Positions 52,599 to 63,490 are shown, numbered from the stretch's first letter. The stretch is DNA of 64,000 nt from Thermoanaerobacterium thermosulfurigenes (GCF_051201035.1 NZ_JBPODR010000005.1:56133-120132); one strand, 5' to 3'. Notes: a model not told the origin generated them from the letters alone. Program-made: numbers and translations.

Positions 52599-52979
52599 CT
52601 ATTCTTCGTTTTTAAATTTATGCAATATATCTTCACATATCTTCAATATTTCATCTTGCATCATTCCTCTTGAATACGCATTTGCTAATATTGGCTGAAG
52701 ATCTTTCTCCAATTTCTCGATAAAATCATCATCGGCAAAAGCATTTTTAGTTACAACGTAGCCTTTCCTTCTATGAACGCTTAGAAATCCTTCATCTTTC
52801 AAAAGATCGTAAGCCTTTTTCACTGTATGAAGATTTATGCCGAAATCACTTGCCAACTGCCGTATTGATGGCATCTCATCACCTTCTTTAAGCAATCCTA
52901 AAGCTATTCCTTCTATTATTTGATTTTTTATTTGCGTATATATGGGAACATCTGACTCAAATTCTATCTTTAACAGCAA
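52599..52979 (-). CDS. GntR-family regulator, YtrA type
   Basis: This is a 126-residue regulator. The N-terminal winged helix includes PIYTQIKNQIIEGIALGLL and SIRQLASDFGINLHTVKKAY. The C-terminal part is only two or three helices, as in the small YtrA subgroup that often regulates transporters. A TTG start is likely. A 39-bp inverted repeat spans its promoter, so it probably represses itself and the DUF1648 gene. Confidence 0.93.
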   Translation of the reverse strand: MLLKIEFESDVPIYTQIKNQIIEGIALGLLKEGDEMPSIRQLASDFGINLHTVKKAYDLLKDEGFLSVHRRKGYVVTKNAFADDDFIEKLEKDLQPILANAYSRGMMQDEILKICEDILHKFKNEE

Positions 52980-52998
52980 TGTCCACCTTCACCTCCAC

Positions 52999-53037
52999 TG
53001 TAATATCTGTTATATATATAGTATAACAAATATTACA
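52999..53037. promoter_or_regulatory. Long operator in the gntR promoter
   Basis: Arms TGTAATATCTGTTATA and TATAACAAATATTACA match at 15 of 16 positions around 7 bases. A TTGACT box (around 53039-53044) and a TATACT/TACTAT -10 box on the minus strand overlap it. It suits a YtrA-type dimer. Confidence 0.8.
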
Positions 53038-53064
53038 AAAAGTCAATCACATTTATAAATCATA

Positions 53065-53103
53065 TAAGAAAAATCAGCAGATAGACTTCATCTGCTGATT
53101 TTT
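53065..53103 (-). terminator. Terminator after the cyclic glucan synthase gene
   Basis: Arms AAATCAGCAGAT and ATCTGCTGATTT (12 bp, perfect) enclose a 7-base loop. T-rich tracts follow on both strands. It begins at the synthase stop. Confidence 0.85.
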
Positions 53104-56100
53104 TTATGCTTTGACAGATACTCTCGTTCCCATGACCACAAAAACATGATGTATCTTCCCATCATCTTTTAAAGTAATTCTATTGTCATCAATTATATTT
53201 CCATCTACAGAAACTTCACGTACGCCTCTGTTGACCATTTCAGGGTTTTCCACTTCGATTATATACTTCGTGTCATTTTTGTACATGTACTCTATTTTAT
53301 ACTTCGCCCAATCTTTTGGAACGCATGGATTGATGACAATTGCATCTCCTTCTTTTTTAAACCCTAAAATATGCTCAATACCAACTCTGTACATCCATCC
53401 TGAGGAACCAGTATACCACGTCCAACCTCCTCTGCCTGTATTCGGCTCCACGGCATATACATCGGCTGCCATGACATAAGGCTCTACTTTGTACCTGGAG
53501 TTTTCTATAGGTGTCCTTGTATGGTTTATAGGATTTATCATAGAGTAAAGCCTATAAGCCTTGTCGCCATCACCAATCATTGCGTAAGCCATTATAGCCC
53601 ATATTGCAGCGTGGGTGTATTGACCTCCATTTTCTCTTACGCCAGGCACATACCCTTTTATATAGCCAGGATTCAAATCCCCTTTATCAAATGGCGGCGA
53701 AAGAAGCTTAATTATTGCATTGTCGTAGTCCACCAAGTAATTTTCAAGTGCATCAAGTGCTTCTTTCACTCTATCCCATTTTGCTGCACCTGAGATTGCA
53801 GCCCATGATTGCGCTATAGAATCTATTTTGCACTCATTATTCTGGCTTGAGCCAAGCGGAATTCCATTATCAAAGTACGCTCTTCTATACCAGCTTCCAT
53901 CCCAGCCGTACTCTTCAATTGATTTTATTATGTCATTGGCAACTTCTTCATATTTTTCACACCTTTCATGGTCATTTTTCTCAATGCATATCTTAGAGAA
54001 TTTTTTAAGTGTTACGTACATAAACCAACCAAGCCATACACTTTCACCTTTTCCTTTATTGCCTACCATATTCATGCCATCGTTCCAGTCTCCAGATCCC
54101 ATCAGCGGTATTCCATGCTGCCCAAATTTCAATGAATGTTCTATAGCCCTTATGCAGTGCTCATAAACTGTGGCAGTTTCATCTGATACCTTAGGTCTGC
54201 CATACCTTTCATCTTCGTCATCTTTTAATGGTTCTTCATTTAAAAACGGAATTTGTATATCTAATATTTTTGTATCATCTGTTACGGAGACATAATCCGC
54301 AACAGCATACGGCAACCATAAAAGGTCATCTGAGTATTTCGTGCGTATTCCTTTGTCGGTCACGGGATGCCACCAATGGAGTACGTCACCTTCTTTAAAC
54401 TGATGTGCGCAAGCGTTTAATATTTGTGCTCTCGTAAGCTCTGGTGCAACGTACACAACATTCATAGTATCTTGTAGTTGATCTCTAAATCCGTATGCAC
54501 CACCTGACTGATAAAATGCAGACCGAGCCCAAATCCTACATGATATGGTCTGATACAATAGCCAACCATTCAAAAGCAAATCGAAAGATTTGTCAGGTGT
54601 CGCTACATTTATTGTGCCGACGAAGTTGTTCCAGAACGTATTGACATAATTCAATGCCTCTTTTACGTTATTGATATTCTTGTAATAACTCATAATCCGT
54701 CTGACATCATCTAAAGACATTCCAGTTCCCAACAAAAATGACAGCTCTTTTTCTTCATTTTCTTCTAATTCGACAACAACTTGAATCGCGGCACATGGAC
54801 TTAAACCAATTCCTACATTATTCGATAGAGATTCCATTTTTAATGCTTCAGGTCGTTTAGTGTCAAAATCAGATCCCAGAAATTCCGACAGGTTTCCTGT
54901 ATATGATTGAACTTTGACAGATGAACTTATAAAGGAAATCCTGTCCTTAAAATCTTCATTGTACACATTTCTTATTAAGAGCCCATCGATTTCTTCATTC
55001 ATCTCTGTAACCACATATGGCGATGTTATGCTTTCTGAAACGCCTAATACAGGTTTTATAAAGTAATACAAACTCAACCTTCTTTTCTCGCCACTTACAT
55101 TTTTTAACTTTACAAGCGATATTTTAACGGTATCGTTCATAGGCACAAACTCTAACATCTCATGGTTAATCCCTGAACATCCATGTTTAAATAAAGAATA
55201 TCCGAATCCATGCTCAATCACATATTGTCCCTTATCCCTTAGTGGCTTTGGTGTTATCGTCCAATATTCACCTGTAAAGTCATCTCTTAAGTACAGAATC
55301 TCCCCGCCTTCGTCCAAAACAGGATCATTTGACCATGGGGTGATTTTATATTCTCTGCTATTTTCTGCCCATGAAAAACCGCTTCCTGATTCTGAAACTT
55401 GAAATCCAAATTTATAGTTTGATACAACATTTATCCATGGCATAGGCGTTACCTTGTCATCATCTAAATTTATAACGTATTTATGTCCATCTAAAGAAAA
55501 TCCACCATACCCATTGCTGTAATGCAATTGCAGATTCTCTCTAAGTGGAACTGGATATGTTTTTTTCTTATTGTTTTCATCTATATGAAGCAATTTGGCT
55601 TTTTTATTTTTCTCAATATCATCATATTCAAGTTGCTTCTCAATAGGCATATCAGCAGTAAGAGATAATTTTGCAACTGTATTTAACAAAATGTAATCTT
55701 CCTCTTTTAAACTACTTCTATTTATCAGAAACACTCCACCAAACTGCCCCATTATGTTATATGCAAAACTTCCATTTATTACGTCTTTGATTCTATCGCC
55801 CAATGCATCAATATATCCACCTTTGTCATTGTTTAAAATCACTAAATCTACGTATAGCCCTTTCATTCTCCAATATTCATGAGCCTTAAGAAGTTTTTTT
55901 AATACAGGCAATTCCTCTTTTTTGCATATTTCTAAAAGAACTATCGGTATATCTCCGGATATTCCGTATGCCCACAGTCCAGATTGACCTTTTTGATTTT
56001 TTAATATTGTATCTTTTTTTGCTATCCTGACGGGGCTTGAAAATACTATATGTGGAAGCATCTTTTGAAAAAGCCCTAACTCGTCTGATTTAAGATTCAA

Positions 56101-59100
56101 GTAATCTAATTCAACTTTACCTCTGGATACTGACATTTCAAATGCTCTTTCCGTCGCACTACCATTTTTGTACTTGTTCGCCAATTTCACTGCTTCTGCC
56201 TTTGACTCTGCCACAGAAGTAATGTATACAACTTTAACCGTTTCATTTGGATCTAACTTAATCCTCTTTCTCAATGACATGATAGGGTCCAAAACAGAGC
56301 CATCTGAATTTGACAATGGTCTATCTGTCTCTAAGGCAGCAGGATTCCTTAATGTCCGCCCTCTGCCAATGAATTTAGCCCTGTCTGTCTCAAACTGAGT
56401 ATCGCCTACCGTCTCGCCACCATCTACGTATACAGCATGAGCAACCCACAAATATGACTTTTTTAAATCTCTGGGTCTTCTGTTTGCAACTATCATGTCG
56501 CTGTCAAACAATATCTCTGTTTTGATAAACAGCTTGTTAAAAGCAGGATGCGCAATGTCTGCATTAATGTCGCTTAAGACTGGTTCGAAATAGCTTGTAA
56601 CTTCCAGCACTCTATCATGTTCGCTGTGATTTTTTAACGTCACACGCCTTATTTCAACATCGTCTTCCGGTGATACAATGACTTCCGTTTCTGTATCGAT
56701 ATTCCCGACTTTTTTAATGAATTTAGCCATATCTTGCTTAAATACAACTTTATATTTTTCATCTTTCGCAAAAAATGGAGCATAAGTCGTAGACCAAGTG
56801 GTATTTGAGTTTACATTCTGGACGAATATAAACGTCCCATGAATTTCATCTAAACTGTTTTTCCACCTGGTTATGTTTATTCCTTCCTTCTTACTGTAAC
56901 CTGTTCCCCTATCTGTCAAAACAACAGAATAATCACCGTTTGATAAAATATGCACCTGCGGAAGGATATCATCTATCTCTTCTACAACCCTTACGGCCTT
57001 AACTTCTTCTTTCTTTTGCTCTTCAAATTCCTTTTGTGCCTCTACTTCTTCTCTAAGAATCATTGGGCCATTCGGTACTTTCTCCTGCAACAATATTTCA
57101 ACAGATTTTATATATGGATCTGAATGAAATCTTTCCTGCATCACGTTTTTATTTATAAAATTGTTTAGTGCAAGCATGCTCATGCCTAAATGGTGAGACA
57201 TGAAACTTTTGACTATAGCATACTTTTTCCCATAAGGAATTCTTTCCGGCGTAAAGTCGACAGCCTCATAAAGCCCATACTTACCTTCTACTCCAAGGTC
57301 TTTCAATCTTTTAATATTTTCAACAACAGATTTTGGATCTACCCTGAGGGATAGAATCGCACCATAAGGCGCTATAACAACATCTCGAGATAGTCCCCTC
57401 TTAAGCCCAAGCCAAGGAACACCAAAAGCTTTGTACTGATAATTAAGTTTAATATCAAATGAGTAAAAGCCTGACTCCGATATTCCCCATGGAATACTGT
57501 ATTTTTTTGCATACTTCTTTTGCATCATTACGACAAATTTGTACGTCTGATCCAAAATAGTATTTTTAAAATTTTTCATTATCAAAAGCGGCATAAAATA
57601 TTCAAACATTGTACCAGACCACGAAATTAACCCTCTGTGAGCATTTTCTCCTGTCACCATTCTCCCCATTCTAAACCAATGCTTTGCATCAACTTCCTTC
57701 TTTGCTATAGCTATAAAACTGGCTTGTCTTGCTTCAGAGGCAAATAAATCATAATACGATTTAGTCAATTTTTCATCTTCTATATTGTAACCTATTGAAA
57801 AAAGCTGCCTTTTCTCATCAAACAATGGCCTAAACTCTGTTTTCTCTATAAGAATATTTAATCTAATTATCAAATCTTCTACTTTTTCTATTAAATGCTT
57901 CACATTTTCGTAAGGCTTTATAAACTTTTCTTTATCAGATGACGACCTTTCTAAGATTTTTTCATACATTGCCTTCAAATTATTTAGCGTAATATCTTTG
58001 TTTGACTTAAGCATTTGTTCATATTCGTCATAATCATAAATTGGCGCAAGATCTTCCAATTCTTTTATATCAGAATCAATTGTATCGACAATTTTCATAT
58101 ACCATCCATCATCATCACTATATTTAATACTGCTTAAGCTGTCTTTAAGTTGTTTCAAGCTTCTATGCCAGTCTTCAATGGTGTAATCTCCTTCAAGCAT
58201 CTCATATTTTATCTTTTTACTTTTTAATTCGTCATTTACGATCTCAATTAAGTCTGATAAACCTGCTGACAATTTTTCAGTCAATGGCATGTCTGGAACT
58301 TTTTTAAGGCCTTCCTTAAGCGCTATCATATACCCAACAAGATTTCCACTATCTACCGTAGAAATATAGTACGGCTTCAATGGCTCTAAGTCGTCTGTTT
58401 TGTACCAGTTGTAAAGATGTCCATGCCATTTCTCCATCTTTTCAATAGTGCTGACCGTTTTATCTATTCTATCAACCATTTCTGAAGTAGTGATATATCC
58501 AAAGTCTCTCGCCGATATTGTAGAAGTCAAGTATAAGCCTATGTTGGTAGGCGAAGTTCTTCTGGCAATACCCGCATACGGATCTAACTGAAAATTATCA
58601 GGAGGCAAGTAATTATCATTTTCAGTCACAAAATCCTCAAAATACCTCCAAATTTTCCTGGACAGTTTTCTTAGCTCTTTAATATCACTTTCTTCCATCA
58701 TAAACTCACGTTCAACAATAGGACTGCTTATCCGATAAGCAATGTACGGCGATGCAAACCATATTAAAGAAATTAAAATTGAGTATGGCAGCATATCACG
58801 TTTAAAGTACATGCTCATCAAGATTAAAATAGCGCCAATAGGGATAGACACCCACATTCTTTTTAAGAAACTGATAAAATCATTTTTAAGTTGCCTTTCC
58901 ATATCAGCCGCGGTAACCCACTCTAATAGATTTTTTCTTGATACATAAACTCTGTAGACAGTTCTAACCACTGCATCTATCATTAAGTAGCCTTGATAAG
59001 GCAAAAAAGCAAACTGCAACAAACTTGCGTAAAATGTGTTTTTTAGGCTATTTGCAAGCAAACTGCTGCGACTATTTATCTCTTTTGATTTTTCCAGAAC

Positions 59101-61737
59101 TGCATCAATTGCTGCTGCTATAAATGGTTCAAATAAAGCTAATATCACTACCCCATACATAACAAAGCTTTTATAAGGCACAAGGTTACTTAAAAGAAGC
59201 AAAGCCAAAGCAAATGGAGCAACAAGGCTTCTCCTTAGGTTATCTATTATCTTCCATTTTGAAATAATCGAAAGAGGATTTTCCATATAGTTACCCTGTC
59301 TCGTCTTAATTCTTCTTGAAAGATACGGAAAAAGCTGCCAATCACCTCTTACCCACCTGTGCATTCTCATCATATATGAGTTGTATTTAGACGGAAAACC
59401 ATCAATAAGCAGTATGTCAGTCACAAGTCCTGCCCTTATAAAAGAACCTTCTAAAAGGTCGTGGCTTAATATTGAATTATCAGGTATTAAATCTTTAAGT
59501 ATAGTTCTAAATACTTCCACATCGTAAATACCTTTTCCAGTAAAAATACCTTCTCCAAATAGATCTTGGTAAACATCAGATACAGCAGTTGTATATGGGT
59601 CAATGCCACCATTGCCAGCGAAAATAGAAGAAAACACGGTGGCTGACGAAGACAAAATATCCACTCCTATCCTTGGTTGCAAAAGCCCATATCCTTCAAC
59701 AACTACATTTTTCTCACTATCAACAACTGCCTTGTTTAACGGGTGCATCATTGTCCCAATAAGCCGTTTTGCAGTATCCATGATCAAATTTGTATCCGCA
59801 TCAAGTGTTATGACATATTTTATTCTGGGTAGTTCTTCAACATTAGCACTTTTTACGTAGAAACTGGTATCATTTGAACCCATTAATAGTTCATTAAACT
59901 CTACTATAGCACCTCTTTTTCTCTCCCAGCCCATGTAAGCATTTTGTGTATGACAATATACGCGTTTTCTATGAAAATAGAAAAATATGTCTTTCCCCTC
60001 ACCGTATTTTTCATTAAGCTCTCTTATTCCTCCAAGAGCCGTATTCACTATTTCTTCGTCATCCTCCAATTTCTCCTTGTTTGTGTCTTTAAAATCGCCT
60101 ACGATAGCAAAATAAAGATTGTCCTCTTTATTTGAAATATATGTTACTTCTAATTGTGCTAAAAGCTCTTTAACTCTCTTTACATTTGTCAAAAGTACAG
60201 GGACTATAACCATTGTAGCAGCTTCTTTAGGTATTCCATTTTTTAATTCAATTTTAGGTATTATAGTAGGTCTTTTAATGTGTATTATCGCCCAGTTTAC
60301 TGCCTGTACTACAAATTCGCTTATAGGAATTATCGAAATAGCTGCCAGAATAAATGCATATATAGCTGTCAAACCATTAAATATTAACAAAGCAAATAAA
60401 GCAGCAGACGCAAAAATGGTCAAAGCAACTATAGACGCTATATAAAAGATGGCTATATGGCTTTTTACGACACGCATTACTTTTACAGAATTTTTCTTAT
60501 GCCCTATCTTGCTTTCCAGTATGCTTCTGCCTTTGCCTATTATATAAAATCCTACATGATTTATGTATTCAGGTTTATTATTGTCATTTAAAACTTCCCT
60601 CGCACACTCCAAGGCTTTTCTTGCAACAAATGTCTCCGATGTTTTATACCTCTTGGCTATTTCCTCAATTTGATGTCTGTAATAATCTCTCGATTCAAAA
60701 TCCATCATTTCATACGTACCATCAGGGTCTTGCCGCAAAATCTGTTCTACATTGCTAAGCTTCTCAAATATTTGAGACCAATCCAACGTTGACACATATT
60801 TAAGGCTTGTTATTGCATTGCCAATTGAAACTTGTCTTGCGGCTAATATCTGATGATCTAATTCAACAATGTCTGCAATATTTGTATCATACTCTTGAAG
60901 AATCCTATCGATGTACTGTACGATTACCGTCGAATCATCGCCTTCCATCCTAATCCTTTGAAGCAACCTTTCAAAAAAAGACGTAGGAATCTTCCCAATA
61001 GTCATGACTTTGTCATGTATTAATTTTTTAATATCATCAAATGTCATATTTTTGTTTGAAAATATTATATTTGCTACTTCATCCGCTTTGCTCCACTGCT
61101 TCTGCGTTATAGTTATTTTCTCAGAGCTCTTTTTTATGTTTTCTATTAAAGCAATTTTTATCATAAGTCCAAGAGCCCATAATTCACCGCTTGACAAAAG
61201 CGACTTTGATTGATAGGCATTGATGAAATCTATAATTGTGTCTTCATCAATTTTCCCGTCCGTATGGGACACTAATTCCATGGCAATAGCGTACACTCTC
61301 GGATAACCTTTCAATATGCTATTCTTAAGTCCAGGAAGCCCTGAATAATAGCCTTTTGATAGGCTTTTTCTGATTTCTTTAACTTGTTCTTCGATTATGT
61401 AAAAATTGTCTAAAAGCCATTCAGCATCTTGCGATATAGACTGCGTCCTTTCTGCCAAGTTGATATTTTTGTATACGAATTTTATGTAATTATAGCTTTT
61501 ATTCATGCGAGGTATAAGCATGTAATTTAGTTTAGTATCTCTCATTATGTAATGGTTTTGTGCTAATTCTTGGGCGTGTTTTTTAAGCTCATCGTGATTT
61601 AATAAAATATCGTGTAAATTAGCTTCTTCATAATAATTACTTTTATTCTTCAATTTCTCATAAATCATAAGTGAAAAAAGCGTAAACAAAGCTCCAATTA
61701 GCATGTGTAAAAAAGTAGTCAACTCCAAGAAAAACAC
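53104..61737 (-). CDS. Cyclic beta-1,2-glucan synthase (NdvB-like; GT84-GH189-GH94)
   Basis: This is a giant 2877-residue membrane protein. An N-terminal helix (about 5-27) and a helical region lead to membrane helices near 425-490. The GT84 synthase has DADTNLI (about 644) and MRMHRWVRGDWQ (about 795), then more helices (about 840-1000). Residues about 1050-1520 match the cyclisation domain (GH189). Glycoside-phosphorylase-type GH94 domains follow, with GSGDWNDGMNMVG near 2549. It makes beta-1,2-glucan from UDP-glucose, trims it and closes rings. A Thermoanaerobacter homologue has been characterised. The start may be GTG 61737 or TTG 61728. Confidence 0.92.
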   Translation of the reverse strand: MFFLELTTFLHMLIGALFTLFSLMIYEKLKNKSNYYEEANLHDILLNHDELKKHAQELAQNHYIMRDTKLNYMLIPRMNKSYNYIKFVYKNINLAERTQSISQDAEWLLDNFYIIEEQVKEIRKSLSKGYYSGLPGLKNSILKGYPRVYAIAMELVSHTDGKIDEDTIIDFINAYQSKSLLSSGELWALGLMIKIALIENIKKSSEKITITQKQWSKADEVANIIFSNKNMTFDDIKKLIHDKVMTIGKIPTSFFERLLQRIRMEGDDSTVIVQYIDRILQEYDTNIADIVELDHQILAARQVSIGNAITSLKYVSTLDWSQIFEKLSNVEQILRQDPDGTYEMMDFESRDYYRHQIEEIAKRYKTSETFVARKALECAREVLNDNNKPEYINHVGFYIIGKGRSILESKIGHKKNSVKVMRVVKSHIAIFYIASIVALTIFASAALFALLIFNGLTAIYAFILAAISIIPISEFVVQAVNWAIIHIKRPTIIPKIELKNGIPKEAATMVIVPVLLTNVKRVKELLAQLEVTYISNKEDNLYFAIVGDFKDTNKEKLEDDEEIVNTALGGIRELNEKYGEGKDIFFYFHRKRVYCHTQNAYMGWERKRGAIVEFNELLMGSNDTSFYVKSANVEELPRIKYVITLDADTNLIMDTAKRLIGTMMHPLNKAVVDSEKNVVVEGYGLLQPRIGVDILSSSATVFSSIFAGNGGIDPYTTAVSDVYQDLFGEGIFTGKGIYDVEVFRTILKDLIPDNSILSHDLLEGSFIRAGLVTDILLIDGFPSKYNSYMMRMHRWVRGDWQLFPYLSRRIKTRQGNYMENPLSIISKWKIIDNLRRSLVAPFALALLLLSNLVPYKSFVMYGVVILALFEPFIAAAIDAVLEKSKEINSRSSLLANSLKNTFYASLLQFAFLPYQGYLMIDAVVRTVYRVYVSRKNLLEWVTAADMERQLKNDFISFLKRMWVSIPIGAILILMSMYFKRDMLPYSILISLIWFASPYIAYRISSPIVEREFMMEESDIKELRKLSRKIWRYFEDFVTENDNYLPPDNFQLDPYAGIARRTSPTNIGLYLTSTISARDFGYITTSEMVDRIDKTVSTIEKMEKWHGHLYNWYKTDDLEPLKPYYISTVDSGNLVGYMIALKEGLKKVPDMPLTEKLSAGLSDLIEIVNDELKSKKIKYEMLEGDYTIEDWHRSLKQLKDSLSSIKYSDDDGWYMKIVDTIDSDIKELEDLAPIYDYDEYEQMLKSNKDITLNNLKAMYEKILERSSSDKEKFIKPYENVKHLIEKVEDLIIRLNILIEKTEFRPLFDEKRQLFSIGYNIEDEKLTKSYYDLFASEARQASFIAIAKKEVDAKHWFRMGRMVTGENAHRGLISWSGTMFEYFMPLLIMKNFKNTILDQTYKFVVMMQKKYAKKYSIPWGISESGFYSFDIKLNYQYKAFGVPWLGLKRGLSRDVVIAPYGAILSLRVDPKSVVENIKRLKDLGVEGKYGLYEAVDFTPERIPYGKKYAIVKSFMSHHLGMSMLALNNFINKNVMQERFHSDPYIKSVEILLQEKVPNGPMILREEVEAQKEFEEQKKEEVKAVRVVEEIDDILPQVHILSNGDYSVVLTDRGTGYSKKEGINITRWKNSLDEIHGTFIFVQNVNSNTTWSTTYAPFFAKDEKYKVVFKQDMAKFIKKVGNIDTETEVIVSPEDDVEIRRVTLKNHSEHDRVLEVTSYFEPVLSDINADIAHPAFNKLFIKTEILFDSDMIVANRRPRDLKKSYLWVAHAVYVDGGETVGDTQFETDRAKFIGRGRTLRNPAALETDRPLSNSDGSVLDPIMSLRKRIKLDPNETVKVVYITSVAESKAEAVKLANKYKNGSATERAFEMSVSRGKVELDYLNLKSDELGLFQKMLPHIVFSSPVRIAKKDTILKNQKGQSGLWAYGISGDIPIVLLEICKKEELPVLKKLLKAHEYWRMKGLYVDLVILNNDKGGYIDALGDRIKDVINGSFAYNIMGQFGGVFLINRSSLKEEDYILLNTVAKLSLTADMPIEKQLEYDDIEKNKKAKLLHIDENNKKKTYPVPLRENLQLHYSNGYGGFSLDGHKYVINLDDDKVTPMPWINVVSNYKFGFQVSESGSGFSWAENSREYKITPWSNDPVLDEGGEILYLRDDFTGEYWTITPKPLRDKGQYVIEHGFGYSLFKHGCSGINHEMLEFVPMNDTVKISLVKLKNVSGEKRRLSLYYFIKPVLGVSESITSPYVVTEMNEEIDGLLIRNVYNEDFKDRISFISSSVKVQSYTGNLSEFLGSDFDTKRPEALKMESLSNNVGIGLSPCAAIQVVVELEENEEKELSFLLGTGMSLDDVRRIMSYYKNINNVKEALNYVNTFWNNFVGTINVATPDKSFDLLLNGWLLYQTISCRIWARSAFYQSGGAYGFRDQLQDTMNVVYVAPELTRAQILNACAHQFKEGDVLHWWHPVTDKGIRTKYSDDLLWLPYAVADYVSVTDDTKILDIQIPFLNEEPLKDDEDERYGRPKVSDETATVYEHCIRAIEHSLKFGQHGIPLMGSGDWNDGMNMVGNKGKGESVWLGWFMYVTLKKFSKICIEKNDHERCEKYEEVANDIIKSIEEYGWDGSWYRRAYFDNGIPLGSSQNNECKIDSIAQSWAAISGAAKWDRVKEALDALENYLVDYDNAIIKLLSPPFDKGDLNPGYIKGYVPGVRENGGQYTHAAIWAIMAYAMIGDGDKAYRLYSMINPINHTRTPIENSRYKVEPYVMAADVYAVEPNTGRGGWTWYTGSSGWMYRVGIEHILGFKKEGDAIVINPCVPKDWAKYKIEYMYKNDTKYIIEVENPEMVNRGVREVSVDGNIIDDNRITLKDDGKIHHVFVVMGTRVSVKA

Positions 61738-61837
61738 ATCTCCTTTATCCCAAAATACTTACAAAATTATTATTCCCAATTTCACATTATTTTTTCTCAT
61801 CAAAAATAAAAAACTCAAAATCATAGACAATAATATT

Positions 61838-61875
61838 CACAAAAAAAGATGATGCAAAGTCATATGCATCATCTT
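61838..61875 (-). terminator. Terminator after the RNA methyltransferase gene
   Basis: Arms AAGATGATGCA and TGCATCATCTT (11 bp) enclose an 8-base loop. On the minus strand TTTTTGTG follows. It is 18 bases past the stop at 61893. Confidence 0.85.
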
Positions 61876-61892
61876 ATACAAAATAAAATTTT

Positions 61893-63254
61893 TTATTTTC
61901 TTAAAGATTTGGGGTAAAAATTCTTTATAACTCCTTTTACAGATTTTCCCCAACCTATCGAATAACCATCTACTGTTAAAAGTACCCATCCATCGTCAAC
62001 ATCAGCATTTAATGTTTCACCGTGAATGTACCTCTCTATTTCTTTATCTTTTAAATTATAAATCATATTTACATCGTCTTTTTTTAATGACATTGCCAGC
62101 CAATGTGATGGCTCAAATCTTTCCTTTTTAAATTGTCCCAAATCAAATCCAGGTTTGTAAACCTTCAAGCCTGATAAGTCAATTTCATAAGGAACATGAT
62201 ACACATGCTGACCAATTTGACGCAAGTTTAATTCATCTAATCTTGCTTTGAGGTGCTTTTTTGAAAAATCATAAAAAAGATCTTTTGCTGCAATTTTTTT
62301 TATGTTAAGCTTCTTACTTGCTTTGTTGCCATCGTTAAAACTCCCTTTCTTTCTCAATTTGGTTATAAAGTGTCCTTCACCTTTGATTAAATGTGGCCAA
62401 AGCCTAACACATTTTTTTAAGTCGCTGCACCCATTGACCCATTCAGGATGACCATTATCAAATCCCTCATGGTTATAAATTTCTATTAATTCAAAATCGC
62501 TGTGATTTTTTAGAAAATAGTCGATTACACCTTCGTTTTCTTCCGGCGAAAATGTGCATGTTGAATATACCATTATTCCACCAGGATTTAACATGTTTGC
62601 TGCACTATCTAATATCTTTTTCTGTCTAAGTGAACAGCTTAATACATTTTCCAAAGACCATTCGTTTATAGCAATCTCGTCTTTCCTAAACATCCCTTCG
62701 CCTGAGCATGGAGCATCAACGAGTATTTTATCAAATACTCTTGCAAATTTATTTTCTAATCTTTCAGGCGATTCATTCAAAATCACGACATTTTTTATCC
62801 CCATTCTTTCAATATTCTCCGCAAGAACTTTTACCCTCTTTGAATTAATCTCGTTTGATACTAATAAACCTTCCCCTTTAAGCTTTGAAGCTATGTGTGT
62901 AGACTTACCGCCTGGGGCCGCGCTTAAATCTAATACCATATCCCCTGGCACAGGATTCAAGGCTTCTACTACCGCCATAGCACTTGGTTCTTGAATATAA
63001 TACAAACCAACATCATGGTAATAATGCTTCCCTGGTTTATCATCTTGGTTGTAGTAAAATCCTGTGTCACACCATGGCACTGGAGATAAATTAAATGGCG
63101 ATATTTTTAAGAACTCTTCAACTGAAATCTTTAACGTATTGACTCTAAGTGCTTTATATGGCTCGTTTTCATATTCCATCATAAACTTTTCAAAATCATC
63201 TTTTAAAAGGAGCTTCATCTTTTTTGCGAAATCTTCTTTAATCTTTATAACCAT
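61893..63254 (-). CDS. RsmF-like RNA cytosine-5 methyltransferase
   Basis: This is a 453-residue NOL1/NOP2/Sun-family enzyme. DLSAAPGGKSTHIASKL is the SAM motif I, VDAPCSGEGMFRKDE carries the first Cys and YSTCTFSPEENEGVI the catalytic Cys. A C-terminal PUA-like region (about 380-453, with HGETLNADVDDGW) is present. It probably methylates rRNA (m5C), as the adjacent rRNA operon may hint, though tRNA is possible. Confidence 0.92.
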   Translation of the reverse strand: MVIKIKEDFAKKMKLLLKDDFEKFMMEYENEPYKALRVNTLKISVEEFLKISPFNLSPVPWCDTGFYYNQDDKPGKHYYHDVGLYYIQEPSAMAVVEALNPVPGDMVLDLSAAPGGKSTHIASKLKGEGLLVSNEINSKRVKVLAENIERMGIKNVVILNESPERLENKFARVFDKILVDAPCSGEGMFRKDEIAINEWSLENVLSCSLRQKKILDSAANMLNPGGIMVYSTCTFSPEENEGVIDYFLKNHSDFELIEIYNHEGFDNGHPEWVNGCSDLKKCVRLWPHLIKGEGHFITKLRKKGSFNDGNKASKKLNIKKIAAKDLFYDFSKKHLKARLDELNLRQIGQHVYHVPYEIDLSGLKVYKPGFDLGQFKKERFEPSHWLAMSLKKDDVNMIYNLKDKEIERYIHGETLNADVDDGWVLLTVDGYSIGWGKSVKGVIKNFYPKSLRK

Positions 63255-63328
63255 TCCATCACCTTAATCACAATACTTTAATATTATTATACCCTAATCC
63301 CTTACACATGTCCTTTAATAATCATAAA

Positions 63329-63371
63329 AATCAAAAAAGAGATAGTCCATTTAAAACAGACTACCTCTTTT
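63329..63371 (-). terminator. Terminator of the rRNA operon
   Basis: AAAGAGGTAGTC and GACTATCTCTTT pair with one G-T pair. On the minus strand TTTGATTTTT follows, 10 bases past the 5S end. Confidence 0.85.
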
Positions 63372-63380
63372 ATAAATTTT

Positions 63381-63490
63381 TACCGGCAGCGACCTACTCT
63401 CCCGAGTAATCAGTACCATCGGCGCTGGAGGGCTTCACTTCCGTGTTCGGTATGGGAACGGGTTTTTAACCTCCGCTATTGCCACCGGAA
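63381..63490 (-). rRNA. rrf: 5S ribosomal RNA
   Basis: The minus strand reads CCGGTGGCAATAGCGGAGG at the 5' end. It carries the conserved core CCGTTCCCATACCGAACAC and GAAGTGAAGCCCTCCAGCGC, and closes with GAGAGTAGGTCGCTGCCGG pairing with the 5' end. Exact ends are uncertain by a few bases. It is the last gene of a 16S-23S-5S operon that extends beyond the window. Confidence 0.95.
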
